Source: Tissierellia bacterium (GTDB lineage: Bacteria; Bacillota_A; Clostridia; Tissierellales; Peptoniphilaceae). From it: a stretch of 7,269 bases of DNA. Position numbers and translations under genes: made by a program. The notes below the pieces were generated by a model, which did no database searches, had not been told where the DNA came from, and saw only the letters and a list, made by a program, of their open reading frames with translations. The stretch covers positions 1-7,269 of the forward strand of contig JAAZCH010000323.1 in NCBI GenBank assembly GCA_012513395.1, read 5' to 3'. Shown one piece after another: positions 1-6,994 of this stretch (its first letter is position 1; every line of letters starts with the position of its first letter).

Positions 1-120
1 TACGGCGGTTTCGGATTTTGCATACCTGTGGTACAACCTCATCCGCCCTCATTCCTTCAACGGCGGACTGCCCCCAGCTAAAAAGCAAGTTGCTTAATGA
101 CTTTGGACACAGGTGTTACA
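1..120 (+). mobile_element. 3' end of an insertion sequence, probable right terminus near base 120
   Basis: The transposase stop at 95-97 is followed by about 23 bases and then a likely element end, GGACACAGGTGTTACA (105-120). Read inward on the other strand the terminus begins TGTAACACCTGTGTCC. TGT...ACA ends shortly after the transposase stop are common in IS481/IS3-like elements. The minus-strand coding sequence that should continue leftward from 145 stops making sense at about 121, which independently places the boundary there. The partner inverted repeat and any target duplication lie outside the window, so the exact base is an inference. Confidence 0.5.
2..97 (+). CDS. C-terminal fragment of a DDE (rve-type) transposase, 5' end outside window
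   Basis: Reading from base 2, the plus strand encodes 31 residues, TAVSDFAYLWYNLIRPHSFN followed by GGLPPAKKQVA, ending at TAA 95-97. The pattern of an aromatic-rich helix, then Y-N-x-x-R-P-H-S, then a G-L-x-P-A motif is the typical tail of integrase-core transposases of the IS481/IS3 type, just after the catalytic glutamate helix. The catalytic residues lie outside the window, so activity cannot be judged. Hand-counted GC is about 52%, well above the adjacent hsd genes, so this element differs in origin from the AT-rich island. The reading direction opposes the hsd operon. The exact IS family is not certain from so short a tail. Confidence 0.65.
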   Translation, partial: TAVSDFAYLWYNLIRPHSFNGGLPPAKKQVA

Positions 121-145
121 ATTCCCCTTGACCAGGACATTTCAT
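116..145 (-). pseudogene. 5' remnant of a small MKCPGQ-type zinc-ribbon-like gene, interrupted by the IS
   Basis: A perfect AGGAGG (156-151) sits 5 nt upstream of an ATG at 145-143, giving MKCPGQGE and then a junction-derived Leu and TAA (118-116). The strong start signal 23 nt after the hsdM stop indicates that a real gene once followed hsdM in the operon. As I recall, MKCPGQ opens a family of small cysteine-rich, zinc-ribbon-like proteins of unknown function in anaerobic Firmicutes and sulfate reducers; only one cysteine (Cys3) survives here. Coding sense ends at about 121, where the probable IS terminus begins. The start and its disruption are well supported. The family name rests on eight residues and is tentative. 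Confidence 0.45.
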
Positions 146-168
146 AGCAACCTCCTTTATCTGTTTCC

Positions 169-1650
169 TTACTCCCCATTTAACGTTTCCATCAATGCTT
201 GAAAGCTCTCCAATCCTGCTTCTATATTTTCTATTATCTCGTTAGCCAAAATATCTGGATCTGGCAAATTTTCTAAATCTGTTAAACTATCATCCTTAAG
301 CCAAAAGATATCCAAGCTTGTTTTGTCTCTTTCTATGATTTCATCATAGCTATATTTTCTCCATCTTCCTTCTGGATTTTCTTCTGACCATGTTTCATGC
401 CTATCATGTCTATTAGATGGATTATAGCATTTTATGAAATCTTCTAGATCTTCAAATTGCATTGGCTTTTTCTTTAAAGTATGGTGGATGTTGGTCCTAT
501 AGTCATAAAACCATACTTCTTTTGTCCAAGGGTCTCTGGCTCCTGGTTTATTGTCAAAGAAGAGTACATTAGCTTTAACACCTGGTCTATAAAATATCCC
601 TGTTGGCAATCTTTGTATTGTGTGAAGCTCTGTAGTCTTTAAAAGTTCCTTTCTAACTGTTTCTCCTGCTCCACCTTCAAATAATACGTTATCAGGAAGA
701 ACCACTGCAGCCTGTCCATTTTCTTTTAAGAGAGTTCTTATATGCTGTAAAAAATTTAATTGTTTATTTGATGTGGTCACCCAAAAGTCTTGCCTATTGT
801 AGACTAAATCCTCCTTAACTTGCTCACCCTCTTCATTAGTAATAGTCATCGATGATTTCTTTCCAAATGGTGGATTAGCCAAAACATAGTAATATCTATT
901 GCCTTCGTCTGCTATTAAAGCATCTGCAGATGAAATAAAACTTTTACCATCAATTTCACCTATATTATGTAAAAACATATTCATCAAGCAAAGGCGCCTA
1001 GTATTGGCTACAATTTCATTACCATAGAAGGTTTTATTTTTTAAAAACTCTTTTTCATCTCTATTTAAATTATGGGCTTGACTAATATAATCATAGGATG
1101 CCAGAAAAAATCCTCCTGTCCCACATGCTGGATCTATTATGGTTTTCTTTGGTTCAGGCTGAACACAGGCAACCATGGCTTTAATAAGAGATCTAGGGGT
1201 AAAATACTGACCTGCACCACTTTTTGTATCTTCTGCATTTTTTTCTAAGAGCCCTTCATAAATCTTCCCTTTTAAGTCTGATCCCATCATGCCCCAGTCT
1301 TCTTTATCTATCATTTCTATAATCCTATAAAGTTTAGCAGGGTCTTGAATTTTATTTTGAGATTTGGTAAAAATTTGCCCTAAAATTCCCTTTGCATTTG
1401 CCAATTCTCTTAAAGTTTTATTATAGTGATCTTCAAGCTCAGCACCACGTTTCCTTTTTAAATCGTTCCAATCATATCCTTCAGGAATGTTTATCTCTCT
1501 AAAATAAGGAGGTTTGGAAAATTCATCTGCCATTTTTAAAAAAAGCAAATACGTTAGTTGCTCTAAATAATCACCATAACTTACTCCATCATCTCTTAAT
1601 ATATTGGCAAAACTCCATACTTTTGAAACTATATTAGATTCATTTACCAT
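169..1650 (-). CDS. hsdM: Type I restriction-modification DNA methyltransferase subunit (HsdM)
   Basis: This 493-residue protein transfers a methyl group from S-adenosylmethionine to adenine N6 within the site chosen by HsdS, as part of the cytoplasmic M2S and R2M2S complexes. An HsdM N-terminal helical domain spans about residues 5-135. The N6-adenine methyltransferase domain follows: SGAGQYFTPR at 144-153, SAM-binding motif I DPACGTGGF at 173-181, and catalytic motif IV NPPF at 259-262. The length is normal for the family and no frameshift is seen. The start is ATG 1650-1648, preceded by GGAGG (1665-1661) with 10 nt spacing. Its A overlaps the last base of the hsdS TAA, so translation is probably coupled. 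It is the last intact gene of the operon. No terminator is visible after the stop at 169-171, and the next gene is broken by an IS. Confidence 0.96.
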   Translation of the reverse strand: MVNESNIVSKVWSFANILRDDGVSYGDYLEQLTYLLFLKMADEFSKPPYFREINIPEGYDWNDLKRKRGAELEDHYNKTLRELANAKGILGQIFTKSQNKIQDPAKLYRIIEMIDKEDWGMMGSDLKGKIYEGLLEKNAEDTKSGAGQYFTPRSLIKAMVACVQPEPKKTIIDPACGTGGFFLASYDYISQAHNLNRDEKEFLKNKTFYGNEIVANTRRLCLMNMFLHNIGEIDGKSFISSADALIADEGNRYYYVLANPPFGKKSSMTITNEEGEQVKEDLVYNRQDFWVTTSNKQLNFLQHIRTLLKENGQAAVVLPDNVLFEGGAGETVRKELLKTTELHTIQRLPTGIFYRPGVKANVLFFDNKPGARDPWTKEVWFYDYRTNIHHTLKKKPMQFEDLEDFIKCYNPSNRHDRHETWSEENPEGRWRKYSYDEIIERDKTSLDIFWLKDDSLTDLENLPDPDILANEIIENIEAGLESFQALMETLNGE

Positions 1651-3116
1651 TATTTTTTTGCCTCCTTCTTTGTCTCTTTAATTCTTTTTAATAATTCTGC
1701 TGCTGGCTCCCAATCATCTTGCAGTTTACATGCTTCTAACTCTTCCTTCGAAAGCAACTTGCCTTCAAAAGCCTTTTTCAAAATACTTTGGCGTAACCCT
1801 TCAGCTTTTTCAAGAGCTTCCTCAATATTAGCTTCTATATTTTCACAAACTGATAGACGGGATTCTATTTCTATTATGATTTGTTCTTGTTCTTCTAAAG
1901 AAGGTATTGGTATTGGTATTTCCTTTAATTGTTTCATACCAACCATATTTCGCATGGCAGTACCTATTGATTTCTTAAATAAGAGACTTTGAAAAGTCCC
2001 TGACCTAAATAATAATATAAAATATCTTTTCAATAAAATGTCTTCATCAATATCCACCTTCAGTAATGCTTGATTTATTACTCCTGTCTTAGCATTGTTT
2101 GGCAACAAACTTATTCGTCCTAGTGTACCTGAGCAACTTACTATCATATCACCACCACTAACTTCAAATGCTTTAAGCTCATTAAATTTCTCTTCAGTTA
2201 TAAAATATCTATGATAATAAGGCTCATCATTGATAGCATTTGCTTGTTCATAAACAGGTATACCTTTTTCAACAAAAAACTCTTTTTTTAATGAGCTACC
2301 AAAAGGTCCTCTTTTAAGAGAATACTTATTATTCTTTGTAATTGTTTTAAATGGTAGGTGGATCCAATTCTCAGGGCATTTATAAGTCAATTCTTCCTCT
2401 TTAAATTCAGGAAAATAATCAGATTTTGGAATTAATTTGTCTCTAATTGCTTCTGCTTTTACTTGTTGAATGCTACTTAAATAACCTACCATAGAGTAAC
2501 TATTTCTTTCTCTCCACTCCTTAGTCAATTTTCCCTCAAAAGCTGCTTTCAATACAGCTTGTCTATATACTTCTAGCTGTTCTTTTGCCTTTTTAAGACT
2601 CTCGATGCCATTATCTAATTCAGAAAATAGTTCTTCAATTTTAGCAACAATAGCTCTTTGTTCTGAATGTGACACAACTGGCACCAATAGTCTTTTTAAG
2701 ATGGTTTGACTAATATTTGGCTGTGCTCCTCCTATGCCTTGTTTGACTAACTTTTGTTTTTTATGAAACAAATAATAATATATAAATTTCACTAAAAAAT
2801 TGTCATTTTTGTATATTCCACAAACTGCTTGATTTGTTGCAGCTGGGACTCCTAATATAGCTAATTTTCCTATAGTTGCACCATAAAGGGCAATTAACAG
2901 GGTTTCTTCAGGAAATACTTTTGCACTCGAATTCTTTATAGCCTCTTCAGTTATATGTTCTTCTGTATTTTTAATCACATTATAATTTAACTCCCCTGAT
3001 TTAACCCAAGGTATATTTCCATTAAAATACTCCATAACTTTTCTACTCGGAGTTCCGCCAGAGGTAGTAAAAAATGCATCTCCTAGCTTTACTTCTACCC
3101 AATCTTCCCTCATCAT
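1650..3116 (-). CDS. hsdS: Type I restriction-modification specificity subunit (HsdS)
   Basis: This 488-residue subunit recognises the bipartite DNA target and scaffolds two HsdM copies. It has the classic duplicated layout. TRD1 spans about residues 1-150, opening LGDAFFTTSGGTPSR. Helical conserved region 1 spans about 150-205 and ends YRQAVLKAAFEGKLT (184-198). TRD2 spans about 245-405. Conserved region 2 spans about 405-460 and ends LRQSILKKAFEGKLL (441-455). The two FEGKL-ending helices are the paralogous spacers that set the gap between half-sites. A lysine-rich tail ends at TAA 1652-1650. The start is ATG 3116-3114 inside ATGATGA, overlapping the hsdR TGA by 4 nt; GAGG lies 10 nt upstream, and a second ATG follows immediately. 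The target sequence cannot be read from the protein. No silent hsdS or inverted TRD copy is present here, so there is no sign of shuffling. Confidence 0.95.
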   Translation of the reverse strand: MMREDWVEVKLGDAFFTTSGGTPSRKVMEYFNGNIPWVKSGELNYNVIKNTEEHITEEAIKNSSAKVFPEETLLIALYGATIGKLAILGVPAATNQAVCGIYKNDNFLVKFIYYYLFHKKQKLVKQGIGGAQPNISQTILKRLLVPVVSHSEQRAIVAKIEELFSELDNGIESLKKAKEQLEVYRQAVLKAAFEGKLTKEWRERNSYSMVGYLSSIQQVKAEAIRDKLIPKSDYFPEFKEEELTYKCPENWIHLPFKTITKNNKYSLKRGPFGSSLKKEFFVEKGIPVYEQANAINDEPYYHRYFITEEKFNELKAFEVSGGDMIVSCSGTLGRISLLPNNAKTGVINQALLKVDIDEDILLKRYFILLFRSGTFQSLLFKKSIGTAMRNMVGMKQLKEIPIPIPSLEEQEQIIIEIESRLSVCENIEANIEEALEKAEGLRQSILKKAFEGKLLSKEELEACKLQDDWEPAAELLKRIKETKKEAKK

Positions 3117-5908
3117 GCTATCAATACCTCATTTAACTCATTTATTATTCCCAACATATTGTCTCCAAATAATTTATACATTTTCCCTCTGCCTCCCTGA
3201 CCATCAAATGGATGGTAATCTAAGTCGTCAACTTCAATATGAAAACTAGTGGCTACATGTTCTTTAATCATCCTCAACCATTCCATTTGTTCTTCACTAT
3301 ACTTTAGGGGTCCTGCCTGTTTCCCAAAGACCCATCTTTGAAAATTTCTATCTACAATTCTATTATAAGGAGTAAGTTTTTTATCTATACCTGAAACTCT
3401 CCTTACTAAAGAAACAAGAGCTACTAGCTCATTTATAGGACTAGATTCCTTTACATCTTCTAATTGACTGTAAGCCTCCCACACATAATGCGGTGCAAGT
3501 AGGGGCTTTTCAGTTTTTAGCTTTTCAAATAAGTCTTTTATCATCTTAAAAGTCATTTCTTTCAGTCTATAAGGTTGATTATAAAAGATGCTCAAAGCAA
3601 CAATTTCATCCTTATTTTCCTTTATATAATCTTCAAAACTTTTTACAAGCTCTTTCGCCTTATCTTTTGTAAAACTATCCCATTCTGCTCTCAGGACTTT
3701 ATCTTGATTTATATTATCAATTATCTGCTCATGTATCTTTCTAACATTTTCAATATATTCATTTAGCTCTCCTGTAAAAACCTTGGCCGCATTTGTTGCT
3801 AGTTGACTCTCTGCTTTCTTTCTACACTCTTCTTCTTTTAAAGGTGTTCTTTTCGATTCAGGAATCTCATTTACTAATTCAATAGTTCTGTTTTCAATTA
3901 AATCTGGGTTATAAGCATTTAATAGATTCTTAGTCATATCTTTTAGGTCTTGTCCGCCACTTATTTCTTTTAGTCTATCTTTTTCATCTTCTGTAATTTG
4001 CTTGTCTAAGCGAATCAACCTATTTGCTAAGGAAGTGAATAGATCTTCATCCTGGGCCCCCATAGCTACTGCACCCAATAAGTCTTTTAAAGCTACACTT
4101 CTCTTTCTTTCCAAAGGCCTACTATCAGTCTTTCGTGATTTTGTAACACCTACAGCATCTACAATAATAAAATGTGTCTTGGTATATTTAGCTGCCCTAG
4201 TTACCTTTTTTAAATCATCAAAACTAATGGTACGAGTTCCTCTTCCTTTCATTTGCTCAAAATAATTAGAGCTTTTTACATCTCTCATAAAAAGCAAAAC
4301 CTCCAACGGTTTTACATCTGTTCCTGTTGCTATCATATCTACAGTTACTGCTATTCTTGGATTCCAGGAGTTCCTAAATCTATTTAGGACTGACTTTGGA
4401 TCCTCGTCAGCCTTATATGTTACCTTCTTGCAGAACTCATTACCTTCATTAAATTCTACTCTTATAGTATCTATAATATCATCTGCATGACTATCAGTTT
4501 TTGCAAATACAAGAGTTTTTGGTACCTCAAAATCTCCATTTTCATAATAACGATCAGGAAAAATTGTAGGCAAGGCTTCCTTGTATGCTTTAATAATATT
4601 CCTAATTTGGCTTTTACTAACTACCTTTTTATCTAAGTCTTTAGATGTGTATTCAAGATCTTCATCTAACTGTTCCCATCTCATCTTTCGTGTTAGTCTT
4701 TCTCTTTTATCAACAAACTCTTTAGCTTTTAGTTTAGCTCCAGCTTGGGTTATTTCAGTTTCTATTGTAAAAACATCATAGGGAACATTTACACCATCAA
4801 TAACAGATTCTTCATAAGTATATTCACTTACTACATTTTCATTGAAGAAACCAAAAGTTCTTTTATCTGGTGTAGCTGTAAGACCAATTAAAAAAGAATC
4901 ATAATAGTCTAATACTTGTTTCCATAAATTATAGATTGATCTATGACATTCATCTATAATAACAAAATCAAATTGTTCTATAGGATTTACCTTTGAGTAT
5001 TCAACTGGCATGGGATCTTTCTTCCTCCATTGCCAACTACTTTCATTAGGATTTTCCTCCTCAGAAGACTCTTCAAGCTCTTCACCCTTTAAAATTGAAT
5101 ATAATCTTTGAATAGTAGAAATACAAACTTGACTATCCTGGGCTATGTAGCTAGATGTTAGTCTTTGAACATTATATAGCTCTGTAAACTTTCTGTTATC
5201 ATCTTTAGGCTGATATTTTATAAATTCTTGTTCAGCTTGCTCACCTAAGTTTTTAGTATCTACAACAAAAAGTATTCTTTTAGCATTTGCAAACTTCAAT
5301 AGTCTATACACAAAAGTGCAGGCAGTATATGTCTTTCCAGCACCTGTAGCCATTTGAATCAAGGCTCTTGGTTTATTGTTTTTAAAGGATATCTCTAAAT
5401 TTTTTATAGCTTTTATTTGTGCAGGTCTTAACCCTTCCTCATCTAAAGTAGGCATATCCTGCAATCGAGCTCTTAGGGTTTTTTCTTCCTCAAACCATTC
5501 TAATAGAGTTGATGGTTGATGAAAGTAGAAAACAGGCCGTGAACGAGGTTTAGGGTCTCTATAGTCAGTAAACCTTGTCAAAACCCCTGTACTTTCATAT
5601 ACAAAAGGTAAAGGCTCCTTGTTTAGATTATACTTTAGTTTTGCTTGTGCATAACCATATGCTTGGTCCTCAGCAACTGTTAATCTTTGTCCTTCTTCCT
5701 CTTTTTTAGCTTCTATTACCCCCAGAGGTTTTCTATCAACAAATAAAACATAGTCAGCAGGTCCTACATCTGTTTGATATTCTCTTACAGCAACACCCCT
5801 GCTTTCTGATAAATTAACTTTGTTCTTATCTTGAACACTCCAACCAGCATTTTGTAACATAAGATCAATCTTATCTCTAGATCTTTGTTCTGGACTTTGA
5901 TTTACCAT
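3113..5908 (-). CDS. hsdR: Type I restriction endonuclease subunit with ATP-dependent translocase (HsdR)
   Basis: This 931-residue motor and nuclease subunit pulls in unmodified DNA using ATP and cuts it at a distance from the HsdS target. The N-terminal PD-(D/E)XK nuclease has Asp52 (GPADYVLF) and the Glu66-Ala-Lys68 triad, followed by a Q-x3-Y element (Gln82-Tyr86). The superfamily 2 helicase core shows Walker A MATGAGKT at 186-193, DECH at 319-322, TATP at 344-347, the VTVDMIATGTDVKPL block at 521-535 and motif VI QMKGRGTR at 552-559. The remaining roughly 300 residues resemble the EcoEI-type C-terminal domain that contacts HsdM/HsdS. An acidic stretch at about 276-289 interrupts the motor and may be a surface loop. 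All key residues are present and the frame is intact. The start is ATG 5908-5906 with AGGGGTG 5 nt upstream, 12 nt after the regulator stop. It precedes hsdS and hsdM in the operon. Confidence 0.96.
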   Translation of the reverse strand: MVNQSPEQRSRDKIDLMLQNAGWSVQDKNKVNLSESRGVAVREYQTDVGPADYVLFVDRKPLGVIEAKKEEEGQRLTVAEDQAYGYAQAKLKYNLNKEPLPFVYESTGVLTRFTDYRDPKPRSRPVFYFHQPSTLLEWFEEEKTLRARLQDMPTLDEEGLRPAQIKAIKNLEISFKNNKPRALIQMATGAGKTYTACTFVYRLLKFANAKRILFVVDTKNLGEQAEQEFIKYQPKDDNRKFTELYNVQRLTSSYIAQDSQVCISTIQRLYSILKGEELEESSEEENPNESSWQWRKKDPMPVEYSKVNPIEQFDFVIIDECHRSIYNLWKQVLDYYDSFLIGLTATPDKRTFGFFNENVVSEYTYEESVIDGVNVPYDVFTIETEITQAGAKLKAKEFVDKRERLTRKMRWEQLDEDLEYTSKDLDKKVVSKSQIRNIIKAYKEALPTIFPDRYYENGDFEVPKTLVFAKTDSHADDIIDTIRVEFNEGNEFCKKVTYKADEDPKSVLNRFRNSWNPRIAVTVDMIATGTDVKPLEVLLFMRDVKSSNYFEQMKGRGTRTISFDDLKKVTRAAKYTKTHFIIVDAVGVTKSRKTDSRPLERKRSVALKDLLGAVAMGAQDEDLFTSLANRLIRLDKQITEDEKDRLKEISGGQDLKDMTKNLLNAYNPDLIENRTIELVNEIPESKRTPLKEEECRKKAESQLATNAAKVFTGELNEYIENVRKIHEQIIDNINQDKVLRAEWDSFTKDKAKELVKSFEDYIKENKDEIVALSIFYNQPYRLKEMTFKMIKDLFEKLKTEKPLLAPHYVWEAYSQLEDVKESSPINELVALVSLVRRVSGIDKKLTPYNRIVDRNFQRWVFGKQAGPLKYSEEQMEWLRMIKEHVATSFHIEVDDLDYHPFDGQGGRGKMYKLFGDNMLGIINELNEVLIA

Positions 5909-5920
5909 GACTTCACCCCT

Positions 5921-6139
5921 TTATTCCCTCACGTACTCCATAATATCCGCTATCTCACAGTCTAAAACATAACAAATTTTTGCTATTGTAGTTAAATCCA
6001 CTCGCTTAACTTTATTATTACAGTATGAATTAAGTTGGGTCCTTTGAAGGCTTGCTTCCTTTTCTAATTTGTTTTTGCTTATGTTTTTATCTTCTAAAAC
6101 CTGTTCAATTTTAAAAATCACTCTTCCAAAATCTTGCAT
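5921..6139 (-). CDS. Small XRE/Cro-type helix-turn-helix regulator, first gene of the hsd operon
   Basis: This 72-residue protein is essentially one helix-turn-helix domain of the Xre/HTH_26 type. Helices 2-3 fall around residues 22-40 (KNKLEKEASLQRTQLNSYC), followed by the helix that usually carries a TIAKICYVLDCEIADIMEY-like pattern (51-69). There is no membrane segment or second domain. The start is ATG 6139-6137 with AGGAG (6152-6148) 8 nt upstream. It ends 12 nt before hsdR, so it is almost certainly co-transcribed with hsdRSM. Its length and position resemble small controller or repressor proteins of restriction systems, which delay or limit nuclease production; that role is inferred. 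Two short palindromes in the upstream promoter region are candidate binding sites. The fold is secure, but the regulatory target is not proven. Confidence 0.88.
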   Translation of the reverse strand: MQDFGRVIFKIEQVLEDKNISKNKLEKEASLQRTQLNSYCNNKVKRVDLTTIAKICYVLDCEIADIMEYVRE

Positions 6140-6206
6140 CTTTTAATCTCCTTTTGTATAATCTGAAATTAAATTATAAGTCCAGCTCAATTCTATGATT
6201 AATATA

Positions 6207-6234
6207 ATTATATCAGACCTTAAGGTATTTTACA
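6207..6234 (-). promoter_or_regulatory. Candidate promoter for the XRE-hsdRSM operon (extended -10)
   Basis: On the minus strand, TATAAT (6212-6207) is preceded by TGA, giving the extended -10 form TGATATAAT. A weak -35 candidate, TGTAAA (6234-6229), stands 16 nt upstream. Transcription would begin near 6200, about 60 nt before the regulator ATG. A second TATAAT occurs at 6178-6173 but has no convincing -35 partner. The extended -10 would compensate for the poor -35. This is a motif-based assignment. Confidence 0.45.
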
Positions 6235-6241
6235 CCTGTAA
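6217..6241. promoter_or_regulatory. Two short palindromes, candidate operators over the operon promoter
   Basis: ACCTTAAGGT (6217-6226) is a perfect 10-bp palindrome in the spacer of the proposed promoter. TTACA-CC-TGTAA (6230-6241) is a second inverted repeat over its -35 region. XRE-family proteins typically bind such short dyads as dimers, so autoregulation by the adjacent 72-residue regulator is plausible. The two sites differ in sequence, so they may not serve the same protein. Confidence 0.4.
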
Positions 6242-6247
6242 GAAGAT

Positions 6248-6358
6248 TTAATTATATTTCCTAGTTAGGATATTCTGTATTCTCATTATATCCCTTGATA
6301 TATCATCATTTTCTTTTTTAAGATCCTCAATATCCTCCCTATAGATTATTCCTGTAGA
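6248..6358 (-). pseudogene. C-terminal remnant of an unrecognised minus-strand gene
   Basis: One minus-strand frame reads STGIIYREDIEDLKKE and continues through a highly charged, coiled-coil-like stretch to ...NILTRKYN, ending at TAA 6250-6248. The other two minus-strand frames are closed within the first several codons, at TAA or TAG. The frame stays open upstream to about 6415, antisense to the XRE fragment, but contains no ATG except one at 6286-6284, only 12 codons from the end, and has no ribosome binding site. It therefore looks like a gene tail that has lost its 5' part at about 6345-6358, exactly where the plus-strand XRE gene also loses its start. I do not recognise the family. A chance open frame remains possible given the short length. 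Confidence 0.35.
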
Positions 6359-6743
6359 ATTGACACAGAAGGAATTAGCTATAAAATCAGGACTTACAGA
6401 TTCTGCTATAAGGAATTATGAATTGGGTTATCGTTCACCTAGTAAGAATCAATTAATAAAAATAGCCCAGGTTTTAGACTGTGATGTATCTGCCTTAATT
6501 GACCATACTCCTATTTCCAATTTTGAATTTATGCAGATTCTTTTTGATTATGAAGAAGATTTAAAAATCAGACCCCTAGTAGAAGATTCTACAACAGGGC
6601 TGCTTTCCCATGATATGAATTTAAATGATTTTCTAGTGGAATGGGATGAAATGAGAAAAAAACATTATAATGGAGAAATTACAGATGAAGAATTTGAGGA
6701 TTGGAAGCTCTCATATCCTAAGAAATCTAGATTGAAAAAATAA
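6345..6743 (+). pseudogene. N-terminally truncated XRE-family transcriptional regulator
   Basis: The frame opens after TAG 6342-6344 as IIPVE, then continues LTQKELAIKSGLTDSAIRNY and ELGYRSPSKNQLIKIAQVLDCDVSALID, a clear Xre helix-turn-helix from helix 2 onward. Family members normally begin about 15 residues earlier with a first helix of the type MxIKxLRKxKGMTQKEL, and no such sequence or other in-frame start lies upstream. A TTG at 6360 could start a 127-residue product, but no purine-rich ribosome binding site precedes it. The C-terminal part, including LNDFLVEWDEMRKKHYNGEI and a terminal WKLSYP, matches the tail I recall in longer Firmicute XRE regulators, so the 3' end is complete. The most likely reading is an inactivated gene. 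Initiation at TTG giving a domain without helix 1 is the alternative. Confidence 0.65.
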
Positions 6744-6750
6744 TTATTAA

Positions 6751-6930
6751 ACTATAAATATATAACCTCATTCTAAACTGGTCGAAATCGACTAGTTTAG
6801 AAATAATTCAATACTAAGTATATAATCCAATTTTAACCCCATCGAATTCGATAGGTTTAAAGTGTTTCATAAGCAAATTCATAACCCAAGTTTTAACCGT
6901 GTCGAATTCGATGCGTTTAGAAATTTATCT
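6751..6930. repeat. Three diverged tandem 60-bp units, each with a central dyad
   Basis: Units 6751-6810, 6811-6870 and 6871-6930 align without gaps. Each contains TATAA-like sequence near position 11, then TTTTAACC-like sequence, a core GTCGAAATCG, ATCGAATTCG or GTCGAATTCG at position 31, and a complementary GGTTTA-like arm. The dyads are centred at 6786.5, 6846.5 and 6906.5, exactly 60 bp apart. Unit 1 pairs over 14 positions with one G-T wobble. Unit 2 pairs at 13 of 15 positions. Unit 3 pairs at 14 of 15 if three G-T wobbles are allowed. The array begins 7 bases after the stop of the truncated XRE gene. No T-run follows the stems, so they are not typical terminators. They may be protein-binding sites or structured RNA; the function is unknown. 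Confidence 0.8.
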
Positions 6931-6955
6931 AGATTTTAAAAATAAATATGCACAC

Positions 6956-6994
6956 AAAAACACCATAGAAATCTTATTCAGATTTCTATGGTGT
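6956..6994 (-). terminator. Rho-independent terminator downstream of guaA
   Basis: Perfect 14-bp arms, ACACCATAGAAATC (6960-6973) and its complement (6981-6994), flank a 7-base loop. On the minus strand the stem is followed directly by TTTTT (6960-6956, the first T overlapping the stem), the correct polarity to end transcription coming from guaA. It lies about 130 bases past the guaA stop. Because a plus-strand T-run is lacking, it should act mainly on leftward transcripts and insulate the island from guaA read-through. Confidence 0.85.

Noticed and set aside
1680..2590. hsdS TRD shuffling or phase variation through repeats
   Set aside because: The two FEGKL-encoding regions are similar in protein but not identical at DNA level. 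No inverted or silent hsdS copy and no recombinase gene is in the window.
1759..4781. Open frames on the plus strand inside hsdS and hsdR (for example 1759-1992, 3575-3766, 4002-4265, 4581-4781)
   Set aside because: They are antisense to well-supported genes, lack ribosome binding sites and recognisable domains, and arise from the codon use of the minus-strand genes.
6772..6921. The three dyads as transcription terminators
   Set aside because: None is followed by a T-run on either strand, and the cores are palindromic with little or no loop, unlike the clear terminator at 6956-6994.
6751..6930. CRISPR-like array (three regularly spaced repeats)
   Set aside because: The whole 60-bp unit is related between copies, including the parts that would be spacers, the copies are strongly diverged and no cas gene is present.
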